A DNA stretch of 10,113 bases from Campylobacterota bacterium (lineage in GTDB: Bacteria; Campylobacterota; Campylobacteria; Campylobacterales; JAADDG01): the NCBI GenBank assembly GCA_013154075.1, contig JAADDG010000142.1, positions 1 to 10,113 of the forward strand. Reading direction: 5' to 3'. The notes beneath the pieces are model-generated. The model had not been told where the DNA came from. It was given only the letters and a program-made list of their open reading frames with translations, and searched no databases. Position 1 is the first letter of the stretch; each line of letters begins with the position of its first letter. Below, piece by piece: positions 1 to 5,837 of this stretch. Position numbers and translations under genes: made by a program.

Positions 1-635
1 TTGATTCTAAAATATGTAGAAAGCTCCAAAGGACATCTAACTCCTTTAGGCACATAGACAAACGTCCCATCCGTAAAAACGGCCGAATTCAAAGCGGCAA
101 AAAAGTTATCACTCATCGGAACTACGCTAAATAGATACTTTTGCACCAATTCCGGATAGTCGTTTATCGCTTCGGATATGGAGCAGAATATTATTCCCAT
201 CTCTTTTAGCTTCTCTTTGAAAGTGGTAGCGATAGATACCGAATCCAAAACGGCATCCACAGCCACTCCAGCAAGCATTTTTTGCTCTTCCAAAGGAATG
301 CCGAGCTTCTCATAGGCTCTCAAAATCTCCGGATCGACCTCATCCAAGCTTTTTGGCTTCTTTTTCGGAGCCGCATAGTAAGAGATGGATTGATAGTCAA
401 TCGGATCGTATTTAAGATGCGCCCAATGAGGCTCTTCCATCTTTTGCCAGATATGAAAGGCTTGAAGCCTCATATTGGTCATCCAATCGGGCTCTCCCTT
501 TTTCTTAGATAGAAAAACGATTATCTCCTCGTTTAGCCCCTCAGGCGCCCTATCCTCCTCCACATCGATGGTAAATCCAAGCTCATACTCCTTAGATACG
601 ACCTCTTGAATCTTTTTCTCTTCACTGTTTTCCAT
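1..635 (-). CDS. sufB: Fe-S cluster assembly scaffold protein SufB (N-terminal 211 residues, cut by window edge)
   Basis: SufB forms the SufBC2D scaffold on which the SUF pathway builds iron-sulfur clusters in the cytoplasm. Reading leftwards from an ATG at 635-633 gives 211 codons without a stop before the window edge. The family signatures are plain: a PDWM motif at residues 49-52, WAHLKYDPIDYQSISYY at about 71-87, a GVAVDAVLDSVSIATTFK stretch at about 123-140, and PKGVRCPLELSTYFRI at 196-211. SufB is usually about 465-480 residues, so a little under half is present and the C-terminal beta-helix core with its conserved cysteine lies off the window. A GGAG ribosome binding site sits about 9 nt upstream of the ATG. 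The partners sufC and sufD would be expected further left, but they are not in view. The upstream region carries a phased repeat array (separate entry). Identification is secure from sequence motifs; SufD is unlikely because the N-terminal SufB-specific segment is present. Confidence 0.96.
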   Translation of the reverse strand, partial: MENSEEKKIQEVVSKEYELGFTIDVEEDRAPEGLNEEIIVFLSKKKGEPDWMTNMRLQAFHIWQKMEEPHWAHLKYDPIDYQSISYYAAPKKKPKSLDEVDPEILRAYEKLGIPLEEQKMLAGVAVDAVLDSVSIATTFKEKLKEMGIIFCSISEAINDYPELVQKYLFSVVPMSDNFFAALNSAVFTDGTFVYVPKGVRCPLELSTYFRI

Positions 636-659
636 TATAATTTTCTCCGTGATTGTTTC

Positions 660-715
660 TTAATTAAGATAAAATATATCCTAATTAAGATAAAAATACT
701 CTTAATTAAATTAAG
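660..715. repeat. Three-copy 21-bp-phased repeat in the sufB leader, possible operator array
   Basis: The heptamer TAATTAA begins at 661, 682 and 703, exactly 21 bp (about two helical turns) apart. The first two copies extend to an identical 14-mer, TAATTAAGATAAAA (661-674 and 682-695). The third copy lies inside a perfect inverted repeat, CTTAAT-TAA-ATTAAG (701-715). Same-face spacing directly upstream of sufB is what a cooperatively bound repressor or activator array would look like. SUF genes in many bacteria are controlled by Rrf2-family regulators (IscR/SufR type) or by Fur, but I cannot match this sequence to a known consensus. AT-rich promoter composition alone could also produce such words. 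Confidence 0.6.
673..678 (-). promoter_or_regulatory. Candidate -10 box for sufB
   Basis: On the minus strand the hexamer TATATT lies within the phased repeat array, about 38 nt upstream of the sufB ATG. It would start a leader of roughly 30 nt. No convincing -35 box is present, as is usual for sigma-70 promoters in Campylobacterota. The placement between two of the repeats would let a bound regulator block RNA polymerase. The region is so AT-rich that other -10 choices are possible. Confidence 0.35.
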
Positions 716-809
716 TAGATAATATTACACAAACTTAAATGAACATTAAGAGAGCAAGAGGAGAGAAACCCTCAAAAAAACCGCACAAAATCAGATTAAA
801 TTTTTCACT

Positions 810-2168
810 CTAAAATTTCAAAAACCCCTCTTTTATCTCTCCAAATCCCCCGGTTAGAACTTGAGGATTTTTAATACCGTAAATCTTATACAAAGTAGCG
901 GCTATCGAAAAAGGCTCAAAAGAGTATGAAGACGGTTTAGGCTTTAGATACATCCTGTTTACCTCTCCCACACTTGGCAAATAGGTCTCTCCCACAACTC
1001 CAAGCTCATTGAAATAGTTTTTACCCAAAAAGGAGAATAGATTTTGATTATTGCCGTGATCCCAACCTTTTGCCGCATTTAAATTGACGTTTCTTCCAAA
1101 CTCCCCAAAAACTAAAATATTTATCCTATCCTCTCTTTTCAAAGCTTTTATATGATCTACGGCCGATTTTATCGCACTAAAGAGAGATACCATTCTTTGG
1201 GGATAATCTCTTGCTTCATTATGATCGTCCCATCCGCCAAGCCCTCCGCTTCCTATCGTAACCACTCTCGTATCGGGATTGTAAGCGCAGAGATTTACGG
1301 CCACTTGAAGCTTTTTTGCAAAAGAGTCTTTCTCGGGATATTTAACACCATCCGGCAATTTGGCCTCTTTCAAAGAGTTTACGAACTTCTCAAGCTCGAC
1401 TCTCTTCTCAAACGCCTCCTCTATAGGCCCTTTACCGTTCTTTTTGGCAGAAAGCCTATCCATCTCCATATCCAAAAGAGCTCTCTTTTCTTTATAGTTT
1501 TTATTCTCTCTCTCGGCTTTCGTATAATAGAAATATGAATCGACCCATCTTCTCTCATAAGGATTGCTAAGATCTTTATCTATAGATATAGGTTTTAAAA
1601 AAGAGGGTCTATCCTCATACGAGCTATAAAACGTATTATCCCCCTCCATCGTAATAAACGGAAGTTTCGTATCTTTCGTTATAACGCCGTTTTTGTATAA
1701 AATATCCCCTATTATCGCAAATACTCCGGCGGTATCTTCATCGTTGTTCACTCCCCTTTGATTTTGAGAGACACATCTTCCGTGCGATTTATTCTTCTCT
1801 TTATCTCTTAAATAAGAATAGCATGTCCTAAAGATAGTCATATCTCCGCTTGCCAAAAGCTCCTCCATAATCTCTCCTCCGGCCTCCCTCCAAAAGCCGT
1901 TCTCGGTAGGAGTAACGCCTCTAAAGTAGTCATCATAAGAGCTTTGAGAATTTTGCTTGATCTCTTCGATATTGGTCAAATTTCCCCCAAGCTCGCTTGC
2001 TCCACCGTATAAAAATATCACTATGGTTTGAGGAGCGTTTTTTTCATATATGTTCGAATCAAACTCTATCTCATCGTAATTTATAGTTTTGGCATTACAA
2101 AACAAAGAAGAGAGAAGCAAAGAGGATCCCAAAAGAGTACTTTGTTTGATAAAGTTTCTTCTATTCAT
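810..2168 (-). CDS. Tat-exported DUF1501 family protein
   Basis: This 452-residue protein belongs to the DUF1501 family, which is related to the alkaline phosphatase/sulfatase fold; its substrate is unknown. The N-terminus is a twin-arginine signal: NRRNFIK at residues 2-8, a hydrophobic stretch at about 11-23, and a probable cleavage site after CNA (24-26). Family landmarks follow in order: IFLYGGASEL at 51-60 (the usual LRGGADGL position), SHGRCVSQNQRG at 128-139, GGWDDHNEAR at 311-320, FGEFGRNVN at 354-362 and GWDHGNNQ at 368-375. The Asp/His pairs in the last motifs are candidate metal ligands by analogy with the superfamily. The start ATG overlaps the upstream DUF1800 stop as ATGA, so translation is probably coupled. 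Tat export implies that the protein folds, perhaps with a metal, before leaving the cytoplasm. It is the last gene of the four-gene operon. The family call is firm and the function is open. Confidence 0.9.
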   Translation of the reverse strand: MNRRNFIKQSTLLGSSLLLSSLFCNAKTINYDEIEFDSNIYEKNAPQTIVIFLYGGASELGGNLTNIEEIKQNSQSSYDDYFRGVTPTENGFWREAGGEIMEELLASGDMTIFRTCYSYLRDKEKNKSHGRCVSQNQRGVNNDEDTAGVFAIIGDILYKNGVITKDTKLPFITMEGDNTFYSSYEDRPSFLKPISIDKDLSNPYERRWVDSYFYYTKAERENKNYKEKRALLDMEMDRLSAKKNGKGPIEEAFEKRVELEKFVNSLKEAKLPDGVKYPEKDSFAKKLQVAVNLCAYNPDTRVVTIGSGGLGGWDDHNEARDYPQRMVSLFSAIKSAVDHIKALKREDRINILVFGEFGRNVNLNAAKGWDHGNNQNLFSFLGKNYFNELGVVGETYLPSVGEVNRMYLKPKPSSYSFEPFSIAATLYKIYGIKNPQVLTGGFGEIKEGFLKF

Positions 2169-4456
2169 TTCTCTATCCTTTCATACCTGTAAAGCTCTTT
2201 TAGTCTCGATAGATAATCCAAAATCAATGTAGCGGCTTTCACTCTGTCGTTTAACTTAAAAAGATCAAAATCCGAATTAAATTTTCCATCTTTTAAAAAG
2301 TGTTTCAAAAAGATCTCCTTTTCATCGCTATCGGCCTCTCTTCCTATTACACTTAAAAATATATAATCTATAAGCTTTTTGGCAAACTTTTCATGTTCAT
2401 TGAAACCTATCCCCTCAAAATGCCTATCGTCCAAAAACTCCTTTTGAATCCAGCCGTTATTTCCCCAATCGTAATTATTGATCTTCGATTCATTTACGTT
2501 TTTTAGCAAAATCTCCTCTCTTACAAACTTATGATAAGACATGAAAGATTTGGTATCCAAAGGAACATTTACACTCTTTCCGAGTTTATATTTCATAGAA
2601 GCCTGTCCCATATCCTCCAAAGCATCGTCAAATCTCAAAAAGAGATATTTATCATGCTTGTAATACAAACTTTTAGTAAGATAAAAGAAAGCCTCTTCAC
2701 CACTTTTTACTCTGTCGGATTTCAAAAGATAATCTCTTGAAAAGACTATCTGAAGCAAAATATCTTGCCAAGTTTGAGGATTGGATGAGAATATATCCTC
2801 TTTGATTCTCTCTTTCTCAGCGGCAGAAAACATAGGAAAGTAGAAATCTACAAGCCTTAAAATGACACTTTTTAAAAACCTCTCACTCTTTACCATCTCT
2901 CTATAAAAATCAAATCCGTTATAAATAGTTGTTCCAAAAAGATTCAAAGGTTTGGTATTTTCGTTTAGATCAATTACCAACGTATCGTAATCCCTATCAA
3001 GCTTCCAATTTTTCAAAGCCGTAGCAGCTATCGGAACGTGAGAGTCGTCAAAATCCATCGTGAAAATTTCAAGCATCTCCCTACCGTTATCTTCGGGACT
3101 TCTAAATCTCCTCCAGTTATCTTCGCTCGTCATATACAAAAAGGTGCTATATCCGATAGTGGCCTCGTCTCTGAAGTTTCTAACAAGTCTCGTATAGACT
3201 CTCGTGATATTGGGCTTATGGGAGGAAGCAAGCTCGTAAGCCGGAGAGAACATTATAGTTTGAGTCAGTACGTAAGCGCTCCAAAGATTTATATACTCCT
3301 TATCCAGATCGGGAAGCAGATAAAATCTCTCCAAAATCCTATACACCTCATTTCTGCCCCAAGAGGGATAGCCAAAATAGTTCTCATTATCCATAAACTC
3401 CTCTACCGAGGCCAAATCGTTTGAAGAGAGCTTTAACTTCTCTTTGGTTTTCGATATAAACTCTTTTGAAGCTATCTCCTTTTTTAACTTCTCCAAAGGC
3501 ATACCGTAAAAAAGCGTAGAGAAAAGCTTTTGAGCTATTTTGATTCTTTGAGTCTCACTAAAAGAGTTAAACTCCTCATCACTCAATTGAGGCAATCTAT
3601 ATTTGGAAAACGAGATATTTTTAGAGTAAAGTTTAAGCCCCTTGTAATCGTTTCTATCGTCATAGCCGTATTTCGGAGGAGAGATATTCTCGTCATCTTT
3701 GATAAACTTTTTAGAAAGCTTCTCGAACTCTTCGGAAGATAAAAAGGAGTTTAAAATCTCCTCTCTTGAGCTGTTTTTTAGCTTATTAATCCAAAAATCC
3801 TCCCCCTCTTTATCAGGCTCTCTGCCTAAAATAGTCTTATAGGCTATTTTGACAAAATCCCTATCGCTCACATTCTTTTTCAAAAATTCGTTTGAAAAGA
3901 AGAAGCTTTTTACTATATCAGAAGGAGTTTTATCTCCTTTTGAGAGCCTTTCTTTCCAAAAATTAAGCCCTTCATAATCGGACTCTCTGCCTAAAATATA
4001 GTTATAGAACCTCTCAATAAAAGCTTCCAAAAGATCATTACTATCATAAGCTTTTACCCCATAAGAAGAGCAGATCTTCTCAAACTCCTCGCTCATAGCA
4101 AAACCGTAAAACACCTGCTTTCTAAGCTCACCGCTTTTTAATCTCCCAACCCAATACTTCTCCCCCTCATTATCCGGTTCTCTATCCAAAAAAGTTCTAT
4201 AGCTTCTTCTTACAAACTCGGTATCGTTTAAATCAAGAGCTTTCATCTCTTTGGAAGAGTAGAAAAACTGCGCAACTCTAAGAGCGCTCTCTCCCTCTTC
4301 AAATTTACTCCTCCAATATCCAAGCCCCTCGCTATCCGCTTTTCTCTCAAAAATATTCAAATAAAGCCTCTCTATAAAAGAATCGACCGAGCTTGAGCCA
4401 TCAGCTCCAAGCAAAATAGAAAAGATCATAAACAGCAAAACAAGATATCTTCCCAC
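2165..4456 (-). CDS. Exported DUF4214-repeat / DUF1800 family protein
   Basis: This 763-residue protein starts at GTG (4456-4454), preceded by AAGGAG at a 5-nt spacing, one nucleotide after the methyltransferase stop. Residues 1-18 form a Sec-type signal peptide. Four DUF4214-type repeats follow at about 24-75, 77-127, 143-194 and 197-247; each has a F-[IV]-x3-Y pattern, a GREPD-like turn (best at 211-215) and a YW/FW pair. Residues about 290-650 match DUF1800: a long helical region, RNFRDEA at 426-432, and the hallmark GREMLEIFTMDF at 458-469 (usual form GRELLELFTLG), then ATALKNW at 478-484. Residues 691-722 look like a fifth, degenerate DUF4214 unit. DUF1800 genes commonly sit next to DUF1501 genes, as here. 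DUF4214 occurs in surface and S-layer-like proteins and may bind glycans or mediate surface attachment. The biochemical role of DUF1800 is unknown. Function here is inference; domain assignments come from motif recognition. Confidence 0.85.
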   Translation of the reverse strand: MGRYLVLLFMIFSILLGADGSSSVDSFIERLYLNIFERKADSEGLGYWRSKFEEGESALRVAQFFYSSKEMKALDLNDTEFVRRSYRTFLDREPDNEGEKYWVGRLKSGELRKQVFYGFAMSEEFEKICSSYGVKAYDSNDLLEAFIERFYNYILGRESDYEGLNFWKERLSKGDKTPSDIVKSFFFSNEFLKKNVSDRDFVKIAYKTILGREPDKEGEDFWINKLKNSSREEILNSFLSSEEFEKLSKKFIKDDENISPPKYGYDDRNDYKGLKLYSKNISFSKYRLPQLSDEEFNSFSETQRIKIAQKLFSTLFYGMPLEKLKKEIASKEFISKTKEKLKLSSNDLASVEEFMDNENYFGYPSWGRNEVYRILERFYLLPDLDKEYINLWSAYVLTQTIMFSPAYELASSHKPNITRVYTRLVRNFRDEATIGYSTFLYMTSEDNWRRFRSPEDNGREMLEIFTMDFDDSHVPIAATALKNWKLDRDYDTLVIDLNENTKPLNLFGTTIYNGFDFYREMVKSERFLKSVILRLVDFYFPMFSAAEKERIKEDIFSSNPQTWQDILLQIVFSRDYLLKSDRVKSGEEAFFYLTKSLYYKHDKYLFLRFDDALEDMGQASMKYKLGKSVNVPLDTKSFMSYHKFVREEILLKNVNESKINNYDWGNNGWIQKEFLDDRHFEGIGFNEHEKFAKKLIDYIFLSVIGREADSDEKEIFLKHFLKDGKFNSDFDLFKLNDRVKAATLILDYLSRLKELYRYERIEK
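3707..4387 (-). repeat. Four tandem DUF4214-type protein repeats (coding)
   Basis: Residues 24-250 of the DUF1800 protein contain four units whose F-[IV]-[EKR] starts lie at residues 27, 81, 146 and 201, giving spacings of 54, 65 and 55. Units 3 and 4 are closest. At DNA level CTCTCTGCCTAAAATA occurs identically at 3818-3833 and 3983-3998 on the plus strand, exactly 165 bp (55 codons) apart. Units alternate in type (1 and 3 start FIER; 2 and 4 start FV), suggesting duplication of a two-unit block. Confidence 0.8.
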
Positions 4457-4472
4457 TCTATCTCCTTTTTGT
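4454..4472 (-). promoter_or_regulatory. Ribosome binding site and GTG start of the DUF1800 gene
   Basis: On the minus strand the methyltransferase's last codons include AAAAAGGAG, and its TAG stop lies between this site and the GTG. AAGGAG is 5 nt from the GTG. This supports the GTG start, the in-frame signal peptide that follows it, and reinitiation by ribosomes finishing the upstream gene. Confidence 0.7.
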
Positions 4473-5036
4473 AAGTTCCAGCAAAAATACGGGATACTCC
4501 CTATTTTCTCCCTTTTTTATCGTATGAATCACTCTATATTCAAGATCAAAATCCCTAAAAATCTCAAAAAGCTCCTTTTTCAAAAAACCAAAATGCTCCA
4601 CTCCCTCATTTCCGTGATCATGAAACGTTCCGTCTTCCTTGCAAAGATCGGCAATAAATATTTTATTTGCTATATTTTGAAGTTTCATGGATAAAGCATT
4701 TAGATCTTTGATATGATGAATAGTCATGGAGCTAACAGCCACGTCAAAAACCTCATCCACTTCGAAAATATCCTTTTTAAAAGCCTTTGCGTTTAAATTC
4801 AAAAGTTTCGCTTTTTCGTTAAATCTCTCAACCATTTTCAAAGAGGTATCTATCCCCACAACCTCTTTTACAAAAGGAGCCAAATTAAGCCCCACAAGCC
4901 CGGTTCCGCATCCAAAATCCAAAACTTTATCATCCTTTTTCAATTTATCCTTCACTTCTCTCACCACAGCTTTGGCAAGCTCCACCCTTCTTGGCAAATC
5001 GTCCCAGCTTAAAGCCTCTTTGTCAAATCTATTCAA
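4458..5036 (-). CDS. Class I SAM-dependent methyltransferase (UbiE/type 11-like), unknown substrate
   Basis: The preferred product has 192 residues. It carries SAM-binding motif I VLDFGCGTG at residues 38-46, the acidic GID of motif II at 61-63, a SSMTIHHI segment at 102-109 and a C-terminal YPVFLLEL segment. The frame stays open upstream to an ATG at 5123, which would give 221 residues. That extension lies wholly inside the preceding gene and encodes a basic, non-family stretch. I choose the TTG at 5036-5034 because GGGAGGAG lies about 5 nt upstream, and because MNRFDKEALSWDDLPRR resembles the usual start of this family. With this start the gene overlaps the upstream stop by 8 bp. Relatives methylate small molecules such as quinones, or remain uncharacterised, so no substrate is assigned. 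It is the second gene of the operon. Confidence 0.85.
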   Translation of the reverse strand: MNRFDKEALSWDDLPRRVELAKAVVREVKDKLKKDDKVLDFGCGTGLVGLNLAPFVKEVVGIDTSLKMVERFNEKAKLLNLNAKAFKKDIFEVDEVFDVAVSSMTIHHIKDLNALSMKLQNIANKIFIADLCKEDGTFHDHGNEGVEHFGFLKKELFEIFRDFDLEYRVIHTIKKGENREYPVFLLELTKRR

Positions 5037-5736
5037 ACTCTCCTCCCAAATCGCATTTGATACTATGAGTTTTCGTTTTTTTAAAGATCTCCATAGCCTC
5101 TTTCGAAAATTCACCCCCCTCATGCGCTATCAAAGGAGGCAATACCTCCAAAAAACTTTTAGAGTTTTTTCTCGCACAAATCATAACGAGATTGGCTCTT
5201 TTAGCTCTGTTTGGATGAACGAACCTCACAACCTCCGCTTTCAATTTGAAACTATCAAGATAAAAAAACACTCTATCCATGCTTTTTGGATCGTAGCAGA
5301 ATATAAACCTTCCTTTAGGCTTAAGAGCCAAAGAAGCGCTTTTTATAAAATCTTCCAAAGGCAGATTGGAAGCGTATCTGCTGATATTTAGATGGATATT
5401 TTCGCTTTTTAGGTGATTGTCGTGATAAAAAGGCGGATTTGAGATAACGAAATCAAACCTGTTTCTAAAAGGAGCTTTCGAAAAATCCTCTTTTAATACA
5501 TTGCTTTGGATTTTATTGATTTTGGCGTTTTTTTCGGTTAGAAAAATATTTTCATCCTGAATGTCTATTTGCGTTAAATTTATTTTAAAATCTCTTGCCA
5601 CCAAAAGCCCAAGTATCCCGCAACCGCTTCCCACATCCAAAACCTCTCCTCTTGGAGAGAAGCGGGAGATAAAGTCGTATAAAAAATGAGTATCGCTATT
5701 GAAACAGTATCCACCCTCTTTTTGGTAAAAAAGCAT
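5029..5736 (-). CDS. TrmN6-like tRNA1(Val) adenine-N6 methyltransferase family protein
   Basis: This 235-residue cytoplasmic enzyme has motif I VLDVGSGCGILGL at residues 32-44, an acidic DIQD at 58-61, and the NPPFYH catalytic motif at 100-105, which marks N6-adenine/N5-glutamine type methyltransferases. The compact N-terminus MLFYQKEGGYCFNSDTHFL and the C-terminal PPLIAHEGGEFSKEAMEIF resemble TrmN6 (YfiC), which makes m6A37 in tRNA1(Val); the length is also usual. The sequence does not prove the substrate, since other NPPF enzymes (RsmC, HemK/PrmC) share the core, although the tail fits TrmN6 better. The ATG at 5736-5734 has a weak AAAAAAGG site about 8 nt upstream. It is the first gene of the operon, with a good -10 box 25 nt away. 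Confidence 0.8.
   Translation of the reverse strand: MLFYQKEGGYCFNSDTHFLYDFISRFSPRGEVLDVGSGCGILGLLVARDFKINLTQIDIQDENIFLTEKNAKINKIQSNVLKEDFSKAPFRNRFDFVISNPPFYHDNHLKSENIHLNISRYASNLPLEDFIKSASLALKPKGRFIFCYDPKSMDRVFFYLDSFKLKAEVVRFVHPNRAKRANLVMICARKNSKSFLEVLPPLIAHEGGEFSKEAMEIFKKTKTHSIKCDLGGEFE
5034..5049 (-). promoter_or_regulatory. Strong ribosome binding site deciding a TTG start
   Basis: On the minus strand GGGAGGAG is followed by AGT and then TTG at 5036-5034. The site lies inside the last codons of the TrmN6-like gene, whose TAG stop is at 5031-5029. This arrangement favours the short TTG-initiated methyltransferase over the longer ATG-initiated form. Confidence 0.7.
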
Positions 5737-5760
5737 TAAAAAAACCTTTTTTAATTTGAG

Positions 5761-5766
5761 ATTATA
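5761..5766 (-). promoter_or_regulatory. Candidate -10 box for the trmN6-like/MTase/DUF1800/DUF1501 operon
   Basis: The minus strand reads GATATAATCTC, giving a perfect TATAAT 24 nt before the ATG of the first operon gene. T/A-rich tracts precede it, and no good -35 is present, as is normal for this phylum. The leader would be short, under 20 nt. Confidence 0.6.
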
Positions 5767-5798
5767 TCTAATAAAGTCTATCTTTAAAAAAGTTTTTA

Positions 5799-5809
5799 TA
5801 TACTATAAG
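5799..5809 (+). promoter_or_regulatory. Candidate -10 box for the exported unknown protein
   Basis: The plus strand has TATACT (5799-5804) overlapping TATAAG (5804-5809) after a T-rich run, 30-40 nt before the ATG at 5838. It stands back to back with the minus-strand TATAAT at 5766-5761, so the 101-bp gap works as a divergent promoter region. Confidence 0.45.
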
Positions 5810-5837
5810 CTTTACAAAGAGAGGATGAAGAGGGCGA

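Larger units (their letters stand above)
636..809. other. Intergenic region between sufB and the DUF1501 gene
   Basis: This gap of 174 bp holds the sufB ribosome binding site, the phased repeats and the likely sufB promoter. It also holds about 80 bp downstream of the DUF1501 stop. That downstream part shows only weak inverted repeats (for example GAGG/CCTC around 757-772) and a T-run on the minus strand. No strong intrinsic terminator is visible, so read-through from the DUF1501 operon into sufB is conceivable. No small ORF with a credible ribosome binding site was seen. Confidence 0.6.

Noticed and set aside
730..809. Possible intrinsic terminator after the DUF1501 gene
   Set aside because: Only a 4-bp GAGG/CCTC pairing and short A/T pairings are present, with no stable stem directly before the T-run.
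1152..1538. Plus-strand frame inside the DUF1501 gene
   Set aside because: It is antisense to conserved DUF1501 motifs and shows no protein-like features of its own. The same applies to plus-strand frames at 282-512, 2531-2740, 3038-3424 and 3530-3742, and to minus-strand frames inside the exported gene, glgA and glgB.
2088..2168. DUF1501 protein as a lipoprotein with Cys24
   Set aside because: The residues before the cysteine are SLF; phenylalanine at -1 does not fit a lipobox, and the twin-arginine motif with an A-x-A-like site explains the N-terminus better.
3818..3998. Identical 16-mers 165 bp apart as a mobile-element or recombination site
   Set aside because: They encode the same GRE motif region of adjacent DUF4214 units, so they reflect protein repeat structure.
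4726..5391. 221-codon plus-strand open frame lying antisense to both methyltransferases
   Set aside because: It is Ser/Phe/Lys/Thr-rich without family motifs, has no good ribosome binding site, and is fully explained as the reverse of two well-supported genes.
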